Positions 1 through 5,404 of a stretch of DNA of 10,753 nt are shown in pieces; positions within the stretch are counted from its first letter, which is position 1, and each line of letters starts with the position of its first letter. A program made the position numbers and the translations under genes. This DNA comes from an uncultured Ruaniaceae bacterium (GTDB taxonomy: Bacteria; Actinomycetota; Actinomycetes; Actinomycetales; Beutenbergiaceae): contig CAMXUZ010000001.1 in assembly GCA_947251855.1 (NCBI GenBank), forward strand, positions 1 through 10,753. Reading direction: 5' to 3'. Under the pieces are notes generated by a model that saw nothing but the letters and a program-made list of their open reading frames with translations, made no database searches and had not been told where the DNA came from.

Positions 1-2
1 AA

Positions 3-431
3 GCCCGTGAGCGGGGCGAACGGGTCATTATGGTCGGCGACGGCGTCAACGACGCCCCGGCCCTCGCGCTCGCGGACGTCGGGGTCGCGATGGGCGGCGC
101 CGGCACGGACGTTTCCCAGGCGAGTGCCGACGTCATCCTCATGACCGACCGCCTCGACCAACTCTTAGGCGCCCGCGTGGTCGCCCGCGCGACCGCATCC
201 GTCATGCGCCAGAACACGGCGATCGCGCTCGTGACCGTCGTGCTCCTCCTCGCCGGGGTGCTCGCCCGCCAGGTGGGCCTCGCCGGTGGGATGCTCGTGC
301 ACGAACTGTCCGTCATCGCCGTCGTGCTGAACGCGCTCCGGATCGTGCGGATCGGCCGCCGGGAGAAACCCGAGCCGACTCAGCCCGCTCCCGCGGGGCA
401 GCATGAGCCGGCAACGAGGGTGGGCGCGTGA
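3..431 (+). CDS. Heavy-metal (P1B-type) cation-transporting ATPase, C-terminal part only
   Basis: This is the 3' end of a gene that enters from the left edge; the frame is open from base 3 and about 142 residues are visible. It carries the P-type ATPase hinge motif [10 protein letters not shown], which binds Mg2+ beside the phosphorylation site, near visible residues 12-21. A second short helix region (DVGVAMG) and two closing membrane segments follow, one around [15 protein letters not shown] and one around [18 protein letters not shown]. This order and the short tail after the last helix fit P1B heavy-metal pumps, which expel metal ions using ATP. The HE pair in the last helix resembles Zn/Cd/Co-type pumps more than the Met/Ser pattern of copper pumps, but the specificity motif (CPC, SPC or similar) lies outside the window, so the metal is unknown. 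The stop codon overlaps the next gene's GTG start, indicating cotranscription. Confidence 0.9.
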   Translation, partial: ARERGERVIMVGDGVNDAPALALADVGVAMGGAGTDVSQASADVILMTDRLDQLLGARVVARATASVMRQNTAIALVTVVLLLAGVLARQVGLAGGMLVHELSVIAVVLNALRIVRIGRREKPEPTQPAPAGQHEPATRVGA

Positions 432-1147
432 AACCCTTGGCGAGTAACGTGAGCCGCATGGATCAACCCGACACCTGCGTGGCGATCGTGCCGCTGTTCT
501 CCGGGCTCACCTACGCCGAACAACTCGAGGTGGCCCGGTTCGCGCGCCCGATCCGGCGCGAGCGCGGCGAGCAGATCTACCGCGCGGGGGAGGCGGGGGC
601 GAGCCTGCTCGTCGTGCACACCGGCCGGGTGAAACTCTCCCACATCGCCCAAAGCGGCCAGGAGCAACTCCTGCGGGTGCTGGAGCCCGGGGAGTTCATC
701 GGCGAGGCCGCCTACGTGACCGGAGACCGGCCGAACCACACCGCCACCGCCCTGACGAAGGTGGAGCTGTGCTCGTTCACGCATTCCGACCTCAGGGAAC
801 TCGTGCGCACCTACCCCGATATCGCGATGCGGATGCTGCACGCCGTCACCTCCCGGCTCAGCGAAACCGAACGCCTCCTCGCCGAGATCTCCACCTCCGA
901 GGTGCAGGCGCGGATCGCGGGCTACCTGCTGGAACTGCCCGGTCAGTGGCAGGGGGAGGCCGACCACCGGGTGGTGCGCGTACGACTCCCACTGCCGAAG
1001 AACGCCATCGCCTCCCTGCTCGGCACGACGGCAGAAACCCTCAGCCGCCGCCTCGCGGGTTTCGTGGACGAGGGGCTGATCACAATGCGCGGTTCGGATG
1101 TCACGATCCTCGACCCGGCGGGGCTTGAGGCGGTTGCCGCCGGTTGA
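428..1147 (+). CDS. Crp/Fnr-family transcriptional regulator
   Basis: A 239-residue protein, the usual length for this family. Residues 20-130 form the cyclic-nucleotide-binding-like beta roll, with typical turns GRVKL (67-71) and EPGEFIGE (86-93). A long dimerisation helix spans about 125-160, and a winged helix lies at about 160-235. The recognition helix TTAETLSRR (200-208) keeps the E, S and R that in Fnr contact a TTGAT half-site. There are only two cysteines (C17, C115), so the four-cysteine Fnr iron-sulfur cluster is absent; the ligand is unknown. The gene starts with GTG overlapping the ATPase stop by 4 bp, with GAGGG at 416-420 as ribosome site. An in-frame ATG at 458 (residue 11, MDQPD) is an alternative start. 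Coupling to the pump suggests it controls metal or redox stress genes, but this is inferred. No clear TTGAT-N4-ATCAA site was found here. Confidence 0.9.
   Translation: MKPLASNVSRMDQPDTCVAIVPLFSGLTYAEQLEVARFARPIRRERGEQIYRAGEAGASLLVVHTGRVKLSHIAQSGQEQLLRVLEPGEFIGEAAYVTGDRPNHTATALTKVELCSFTHSDLRELVRTYPDIAMRMLHAVTSRLSETERLLAEISTSEVQARIAGYLLELPGQWQGEADHRVVRVRLPLPKNAIASLLGTTAETLSRRLAGFVDEGLITMRGSDVTILDPAGLEAVAAG
1129..1141 (+). terminator. Possible weak stem-loop at end of the Crp/Fnr gene
   Basis: GGCGG (1129-1133) and CCGCC (1137-1141) can pair across a 3-nt loop in the last codons of the regulator gene. The downstream bases are not a clear U tract (a short cttctct occurs at about 1151-1157). This could contribute to separating the ATPase-regulator operon from mazEF, but GC-rich DNA gives such short stems often. 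Confidence 0.2.
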
Positions 1148-1204
1148 GGCACTTCTCTAATGCGTGGGGCGATCTGGGGCGCGCGGAATTGTGCGATGAG
1201 GGTC

Positions 1205-1233
1205 TTTCTATCGGACTGAATTGCAAATATACT
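1205..1233 (+). promoter_or_regulatory. Predicted mazEF promoter giving a leaderless mRNA
   Basis: A near-consensus -10 box TATACT lies at 1228-1233, preceded with 17-bp spacing by a weak -35 (TTTCTA, 1205-1210). Transcription would begin about 7 nt after the -10, which is the A of the ATG at 1240, so the message would start with its start codon. No Shine-Dalgarno sequence precedes that ATG. This stretch is markedly AT-rich compared with its surroundings. Confidence 0.65.
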
Positions 1234-1249
1234 TTTTGTATGAGTATGA
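1229..1249 (+). promoter_or_regulatory. Candidate autoregulatory operator of the toxin-antitoxin pair
   Basis: Three copies of one tetramer are packed here: ATAC (1229-1232, inverted) and GTAT twice (1238-1241 and 1244-1247). The last two lie in a perfect tandem GTATGA-GTATGA. The inverted pair ATAC-N5-GTAT overlaps the -10 box and the start codon, so a bound ribbon-helix-helix antitoxin would block RNA polymerase. Such antitoxins usually bind short repeated sites at their own promoters; binding here is inference. Confidence 0.45.
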
Positions 1250-1485
1250 CGACTATTCGCGTTCGTAGAGAGCTGCGCGACGAACTCAAAGGGCAGGCGC
1301 GGGCTGCGGGGCTGTCCCTTGGGGACTACCTTCAGAAACTTTCGGATAAGGCCGCGAGCGAGAATCGTCTCAATGCGGCGCGGGTAGCGATGGCCAGCAC
1401 TCCCCAGAAGAAGTGGGAGAGCTATGTGAACGAGAGCGATGCCTGGGACCAAACTGAATGGGGCGACGCGGGTGGAAACGCCTGA
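1240..1485 (+). CDS. mazE: MazE-type ribbon-helix-helix antitoxin
   Basis: An 81-residue protein. The N-terminal part, about residues 3-38 (TTIRVRRELRDELKGQA followed by a loop and a second helix GDYLQKLSDKA), has the strand-helix-helix layout of ribbon-helix-helix DNA-binding antitoxins. The acidic, tryptophan-rich C-terminal tail (residues 58-78, with W59, W69, W74) is the type of flexible arm that wraps its toxin. I chose the ATG at 1240 because a -10 box sits 6 nt upstream, giving a leaderless transcript; ATG 1246 is two codons later and also possible. Reading further upstream to TTG 1144 is open but implausible, as it would translate through the promoter. The gene overlaps the following mazF-like gene, as is typical for such pairs. 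It should neutralise MazF and repress its own promoter. The family call is good; the exact antitoxin subfamily is uncertain. Confidence 0.82.
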   Translation: MSMTTIRVRRELRDELKGQARAAGLSLGDYLQKLSDKAASENRLNAARVAMASTPQKKWESYVNESDAWDQTEWGDAGGNA

Positions 1486-1825
1486 GGCGGACGAAATCGG
1501 CCCCGGTGACGTGTTCTGGGCTCAGCTCGGCCCCGTGGTGGGTCGTGAACAAACAGGTCGTCGACCAGTTGTTGTTGTCTCTGGCCGAGGGCATCTTCTA
1601 GCTGCAACTACGCTTTGCACGGTCGTTCCGGTGACATCCGTCGATCGGGGCTGGCCGAACCACGTGCTTCTGGACGCGGCAGGGCTCGATCATCCAAGTT
1701 GGGCGATGACCGAACAGATTCGAACGATATCTCGCGGCCGGCTCCGACACCGAGCTGGGGCGGTGACCCCAGCGATTTTAGTCGAGATTCGCATGTGGAT
1801 GAAGGATTTTCTTCAGTTGCACTAG
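1439..1825 (+). CDS. mazF: MazF/PemK-family endoribonuclease toxin
   Basis: A protein of up to 128 residues with the PemK/MazF beta-barrel signatures in order: GDVFWAQLGPVVGREQ, then RRPVVVVS (the E and R of EQTGRRP match the conserved catalytic-groove positions of MazF), then TVVPVTS, and a closing helix ILVEIRMWMKDFL. Family members cut single-stranded mRNA at short specific sites and are held inactive by the antitoxin encoded immediately upstream. The start is uncertain. ATG 1439 overlaps mazE by 47 bp and adds an N-terminal stretch with no family resemblance and no good ribosome site. GTG 1472 gives 117 residues, overlaps by 14 bp and has GGGG 8 nt upstream, so it may be the true start. 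All core motifs are intact, so the toxin is probably functional. Cut-site specificity cannot be read from the sequence. Confidence 0.88.
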   Translation: MPGTKLNGATRVETPEADEIGPGDVFWAQLGPVVGREQTGRRPVVVVSGRGHLLAATTLCTVVPVTSVDRGWPNHVLLDAAGLDHPSWAMTEQIRTISRGRLRHRAGAVTPAILVEIRMWMKDFLQLH

Positions 1826-1839
1826 CGGGCGCGCCTGCT
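1824..1839 (+). terminator. Possible short hairpin after mazF
   Basis: AGCGGG (1824-1829) can pair with CCTGCT (1834-1839) across a 4-nt loop in + strand RNA, with one G-U pair. It begins on the mazF stop codon, inside the 31-bp gap between the convergent mazF and pgm genes. There is no U tract, so it is at best a weak terminator. It pairs less well in the opposite-strand RNA. Confidence 0.25.
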
Positions 1840-1856
1840 GGGGGTCGCAGCTGGCA

Positions 1857-3515
1857 TCACAAGGACGCGTCGACGACTTCCCGGGCCTCCTTCTTCACCT
1901 GCTCCAGGTGCGCCTCGGAGACGAAGGACTCGGCGTAGATCTTGTACACGTCCTCCGTGCCGGAGGGGCGCGCGGCGAACCACGCGTTATCGCTCGTGAC
2001 CTTCAGTCCGCCGATCGCGGCGCCGTTGCCCGGCGCGTCCGTGAGTTTCGCCGTGATCTCATCGCCGGCGAGGGTGGCGGCGGTGACGGCCTCCGGGGAG
2101 AGCCCCGAGAGCGCGGCCTTCTGATCCCGGGTCGCGGGCGCATCGAGGCGGGAGTACCAGCTCTGACCGTACTGTTCGACCAACGCGGCGTGGCGGACCG
2201 AGGGCGTCTGCCCGGTCACCGCCGTGATCTCCGCGGCGAGGAGGGCGAGGATGATGCCGTCCTTATCGGTCGTCCACACGCTGCCATCGCGGCGCAGGAA
2301 CGAGGCGCCGGCCGATTCCTCCCCGCCGAACCCCAATTCGCCCGTGAGCAACCCGGGAACGAACCACTTGAACCCCACCGGCACCTCCACGAGGTTCCGC
2401 CCGATCCCGCCCGCAACCCGGTCGATGAGCGCGGAGGACACGAGGGTCTTGCCCACCGCGGCGTCCCCGCCCCAGTCGGGCCGGTGGGTGAACAGGTAGT
2501 CGATCGCGGCGGCGAGGTAGTGGTTGGGGCTCATGAGTCCGCCGTCGCGGGTGACGATCCCGTGCCGGTCGGCATCGGCGTCGTTACCGGTCGCGATGTC
2601 GTACGGCGCCGAATCGCCCGCCATGGTCGACACGAGCGAGGCCATCGCGTGCGGGCTGGAGCAGTCCATCCGGATCTTGCCGTCCCAATCGAGGGTCATG
2701 AACGAGAACGCTGGGTCCACCTCGTCATTGACGAGGGTGAGATCGAGGCGGTGGCGCTCGGCGATCTCCGCCCAATACGCCACCGACGCCCCGCCGAGGG
2801 GGTCGGCCCCGATCCGCACGCCCGCGGAACGGATCGCCTCCAGATCGAGGACGCTGGGCAGATCGTCGACGTAGACGCCGAGGAAGTCGTACCGGCCGAC
2901 GTTCTCCGCCGCGTACGGGTCGGGGTGGCGTTCGATCACGTGCACCCCGGATTGCAGGTACTGGTTCGCCCGGTCGGCGATCCAGGAGGTCGCATCGGTG
3001 TCGGCGGGGCCGCCCGAGGGCGGGTTGTACTTGAACCCACCGTCCGCGGGCGGGTTATGTGAGGGGGTGACGACGATGCCGTCGGCGAGGTTATCGCCGC
3101 TCGTGCGCACGCGCCCTGCGGAGTCGCGGTTGTGCCGAAGAATCGCGTGGGACAGGGCCGGGGTCGGGGTGTAGCCATGACGGGAATCGATGACGACGCT
3201 GACCCCCGCGGCGGCGAGCACCTCCAGCGCGGTCAGCAGCGCGGGATCGGAGAGGGCGTGGGTGTCTTTGGCGATGAAGAGCGGCCCGGTGATCCCCACC
3301 GAGGCGCGGTATTCCACGATCGCGGCCGTCGTGGCGAGGATGTGCGCCTCGTTGAACGCCCCGTCCAGGCTGGAACCGCGGTGACCGGAAGTGCCGAACG
3401 ACACGCGCTGGGCCGGGTTCTTCGGGTCGGGGGCCTGGGTGTAGTAGGCACCGACGACGGCGTCGGTATCGATGAGGTCTTCGGGGAGGGCGAGGAGGCC
3501 GGCACGTTCGAACAT
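1857..3515 (-). CDS. pgm: Phosphoglucomutase, alpha-D-glucose phosphate-specific
   Basis: A 552-residue protein, full length for the alpha-D-phosphohexomutase superfamily. It interconverts glucose 1-phosphate and glucose 6-phosphate, linking central carbon metabolism with glycogen, trehalose and cell-wall sugar nucleotides. All four active-site loops are visible: TPSHNP (150-155, phosphoserine S152), the Mg2+ loop DADADR (312-317, three aspartates), the sugar-specificity loop GEESAG (398-403), and the phosphate-binding [10 protein letters not shown] (516-525). SFGTSGHRG near residues 39-47 is the conserved N-terminal phosphate-contacting loop. GEESAG and the overall length favour glucose-specific Pgm over phosphomannomutase or GlmM. 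The ATG at 3515 has AGGA about 7 nt upstream; CAGGAT 6 nt upstream could alternatively act as a -10 box. The gene converges on mazF and diverges from the DUF5926 gene. It is cytoplasmic and probably housekeeping. Confidence 0.95.
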   Translation of the reverse strand: MFERAGLLALPEDLIDTDAVVGAYYTQAPDPKNPAQRVSFGTSGHRGSSLDGAFNEAHILATTAAIVEYRASVGITGPLFIAKDTHALSDPALLTALEVLAAAGVSVVIDSRHGYTPTPALSHAILRHNRDSAGRVRTSGDNLADGIVVTPSHNPPADGGFKYNPPSGGPADTDATSWIADRANQYLQSGVHVIERHPDPYAAENVGRYDFLGVYVDDLPSVLDLEAIRSAGVRIGADPLGGASVAYWAEIAERHRLDLTLVNDEVDPAFSFMTLDWDGKIRMDCSSPHAMASLVSTMAGDSAPYDIATGNDADADRHGIVTRDGGLMSPNHYLAAAIDYLFTHRPDWGGDAAVGKTLVSSALIDRVAGGIGRNLVEVPVGFKWFVPGLLTGELGFGGEESAGASFLRRDGSVWTTDKDGIILALLAAEITAVTGQTPSVRHAALVEQYGQSWYSRLDAPATRDQKAALSGLSPEAVTAATLAGDEITAKLTDAPGNGAAIGGLKVTSDNAWFAARPSGTEDVYKIYAESFVSEAHLEQVKKEAREVVDASL

Positions 3516-3619
3516 ACCTAAATCCTGCCACGGGCACGCGGAATGCGGGAGAGGACACCCGCGCTGCGGAGAGGTTCGCGCCCGCGCAGGGGGTGCGAGG
3601 CACGGGAGGGAACGGGCGG

Positions 3620-3625
3620 TAGGCT
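3620..3625 (+). promoter_or_regulatory. -10 box of a predicted leaderless promoter for the DUF5926 gene
   Basis: TAGGCT fits the actinobacterial TANNNT -10 pattern and ends 7 nt before the ATG at 3633, so transcription would start at or next to the start codon. No Shine-Dalgarno sequence lies in those 7 nt (atggcgc). The 117-bp divergent intergenic region with pgm must also hold the pgm promoter. Confidence 0.6.
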
Positions 3626-3632
3626 ATGGCGC

Positions 3633-4520
3633 ATGGCTAAACGCAAGAAACGCCCCGTCAACGAAAAGGTCGCGGCCCGCCGGGCCGCCCGTAAAGCCGC
3701 CGCAGCGAACCCGCCGGTGAGCCGGCCCTTCGAGGGCCTGCCGTCGGAGGTGGATTGGGTGGCGATGCGCGAGATCGTGCCGGCCGCCTCCGCGTGGGCC
3801 CGAACGACCGAAGAATACGGCTCCCAGGACGTCCAGGTCGTCACGCTGCTGCCGATGCTGTGGCCGGCGATGAAACGGGAGGACGGGGTCGTCGTCGTTG
3901 CCCTGCAGTTCGTCACCAACTCCGGGGACCCTTCCCGCGACGCCGCGGCCGCGCTGCTCGCGGCGCTGGAGTTGGAGCCGGGCAACCCGGTGCACATGCC
4001 GGGTCTCCCCGGACCGGGGCCGCGGCTGCAGGATGTGCTCGACCCGAGCCACCCCTTCGAGGTGACGATCCACGAGGACTTCTCCTACTCCATGGCCGAA
4101 GGCGCCGAAGCCGACCCGCAGGTCGCCCAGGCGCTCGCGGATTCGGCGGAGAACATCGTGCCCACGGTCAAACTGGACAGCGTCGAGGGCGGATACTGGT
4201 GCCGGATGGGCGAACGGGAGTTCCTCCGCTGGGCACGCCCCGAGGACGAAGAAGCACTCCTGGACGGGCTTGCCCGCCTCCACGCGGATCACAACTCCAG
4301 TTTTGGAGACGACTCCCGCCTCATCGGCACGTTCCGCGCCGGGGGGATCCTCGTACCGGTCTGGGAACTCGCCCGCGGCGCGGAGGCCGACGAGATCGAC
4401 CCGCTCGTGAAGGAGTTCGCGCCCGTGCTCGCCGAGGCGGTCGCGACCACCGATCCCCTCACTCCCGAGCAGCGCCGCGCCCGCGCCGGGCTCGTGTCCC
4501 GGCAGGTCACTCTCCGGTAG
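3633..4520 (+). CDS. DUF5926 family protein (function unknown)
   Basis: A 295-residue soluble protein matching, from memory, the actinobacteria-restricted DUF5926 family, sometimes mislabelled as a SecA-type translocase component. It begins with a very basic tail (MAKRKKRPVNEKVAARRAAR) followed by conserved stretches RPFEGLPSEVDWVAMREIVPA (31-51), SQDVQVVTLLPM (64-75), SGDPSRDAAAALLAALELEPG (96-116) and PGPRLQDVLD (127-136). No catalytic motif, signal peptide or membrane segment is evident. The start at ATG 3633 is set by the -10 box just upstream and by the family's basic N-terminus; the frame is open to 3543 but that extension crosses the promoter. It is followed 65 bp later by a glycosyltransferase on the same strand, which has its own apparent promoter. 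The role is unknown; a nucleic-acid or ribosome contact through the basic tail is only a guess. Confidence 0.85.
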   Translation: MAKRKKRPVNEKVAARRAARKAAAANPPVSRPFEGLPSEVDWVAMREIVPAASAWARTTEEYGSQDVQVVTLLPMLWPAMKREDGVVVVALQFVTNSGDPSRDAAAALLAALELEPGNPVHMPGLPGPGPRLQDVLDPSHPFEVTIHEDFSYSMAEGAEADPQVAQALADSAENIVPTVKLDSVEGGYWCRMGEREFLRWARPEDEEALLDGLARLHADHNSSFGDDSRLIGTFRAGGILVPVWELARGAEADEIDPLVKEFAPVLAEAVATTDPLTPEQRRARAGLVSRQVTLR

Positions 4521-4537
4521 TTTTCCGCAACACGACG

Positions 4538-4556
4538 GCGCGCAAAACCAGCGCGC
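4538..4556 (+). terminator. GC hairpin between the DUF5926 and glycosyltransferase genes
   Basis: GCGCGC (4538-4543) and GCGCGC (4551-4556) can form a 6-bp stem around the 7-nt loop AAAACCA, 17 nt after the DUF5926 stop codon. There is no U tract after it; the position fits a factor-independent attenuator or weak terminator before the next gene's promoter. Confidence 0.35.
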
Positions 4557-4573
4557 GAGCCCGCGATGAGTAC

Positions 4574-4579
4574 TAAGCT
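4574..4579 (+). promoter_or_regulatory. -10 box of a predicted leaderless promoter for the glycosyltransferase gene
   Basis: TAAGCT matches TANNNT and ends 6 nt before the GTG at 4586, so the transcript would begin at the start codon. A recognisable -35 is missing, which is common for actinobacterial promoters of this type. Confidence 0.55.
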
Positions 4580-4585
4580 AAGGGC

Positions 4586-5404
4586 GTGGGCACGAACAGC
4601 ACTCCTGGGGATCGGGAATCCTTGCGTGTCGTACGCAAAGGGGTGCGGCCCTCACGCAGCGAAACTGATCGGAAACAGCGGGTCGCGGCGATCATTCCTG
4701 CCAAGGACGAAGCGGAACGGATCGCCGCCACGGTGCGCGCCGCGCGGGCGATCCCGTACGTCGATCTCGTGCTCGTGGTCGACGACGGTTCCCACGACGA
4801 TACCGCCGACCGGGCCCGCAGCGCGGGCGCCGTCGTCGTCCGCCACTCCGTCAACCGCGGGAAGGCCTCCGGAATGGAAACCGGGGCGGCCGTCGTCGCG
4901 ATGCGCGATAAGGAAGGTTCCCCGCCGCGGCTGCTGCTCTTCCTCGACGCGGATCTGGGCCCCACGGCCGTCAACGCCGCGCCGCTGATCCCACCGGTGA
5001 TCACTGGCAAAGCCGACCTTTCCATCGCGATCCTGCCGCGGCAGGAGGGGGCAGGGGGCCGCGGGATCGTCACCGGGTATTCCCGCCGGTCGATCAAGAA
5101 ACAAACAGGCTGGGCCCCCACCCAACCCCTGAGCGGGCAACGCTGCATCACCCGCGAAGCCTTCGAGGCCGCGAGCCCGCTCGCCTCCGGTTGGGGTGTG
5201 GAGACGGGCATGACGATCGACGTGCTCAACCAGGGCTTCGCCGTCGTCGAAGTGCCCTGCGACCTGCGGCACCGGCCCTCGGGGAATGACCTCGCCGGCC
5301 AGATCCACCGGTTCCGCCAGCTCCAGGGAGTGTTCGGAGCGGTGACTAAGCGGAAGTTCCGCCGCTACGAGATGACGGCGAGTCGGGTGGAAGAGGCGGA
5401 GTAA
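4586..5404 (+). CDS. Family 2 glycosyltransferase (GT-A fold)
   Basis: A 272-residue cytoplasmic protein. After a basic, variable N-terminus (1-32) comes a GT2 core: VAAIIPAKDEAERI (33-46), VVDDGSHDDTADRA (64-77, nucleotide-binding aspartates), FLDADLG (119-125, the DXD-type metal site D121/D123), SGQRCITREAFE (183-194) and GWGVETGMTIDVLN (202-215). The E206-containing loop sits where the catalytic base is expected. The tail HRPSGNDLAGQIHRFRQ is polar, and no membrane helices follow, unlike polyprenyl-phosphate sugar transferases with C-terminal membrane anchors. It presumably transfers a sugar from a nucleotide donor; donor and acceptor are unknown. The layout is also compatible with glucosyl-3-phosphoglycerate synthase-like enzymes, but I do not see enough to name it. 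GTG 4586 was chosen from the -10 box. Its last 59 bp overlap the convergent membrane protein gene. Confidence 0.87.
   Translation: MGTNSTPGDRESLRVVRKGVRPSRSETDRKQRVAAIIPAKDEAERIAATVRAARAIPYVDLVLVVDDGSHDDTADRARSAGAVVVRHSVNRGKASGMETGAAVVAMRDKEGSPPRLLLFLDADLGPTAVNAAPLIPPVITGKADLSIAILPRQEGAGGRGIVTGYSRRSIKKQTGWAPTQPLSGQRCITREAFEAASPLASGWGVETGMTIDVLNQGFAVVEVPCDLRHRPSGNDLAGQIHRFRQLQGVFGAVTKRKFRRYEMTASRVEEAE

Noticed and set aside
1144..1239. N-terminal extension of mazE to TTG 1144
   Set aside because: It would require translation through the predicted promoter; the family N-terminus begins at the ATG at 1240.
943..1452. 169-codon - strand ORF across the end of the Crp/Fnr gene and mazE
   Set aside because: Antisense to two supported genes and crossing the mazEF promoter; composition looks like a shadow.
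1908..3062. 384-codon + strand ORF antisense to pgm
   Set aside because: pgm has every active-site motif in the other frame; the antisense product is a repetitive R/G/V-rich sequence typical of high-GC shadow frames.
3543..3632. N-terminal extension of the DUF5926 gene
   Set aside because: The -10 box at 3620-3625 and the basic family N-terminus place the start at 3633.
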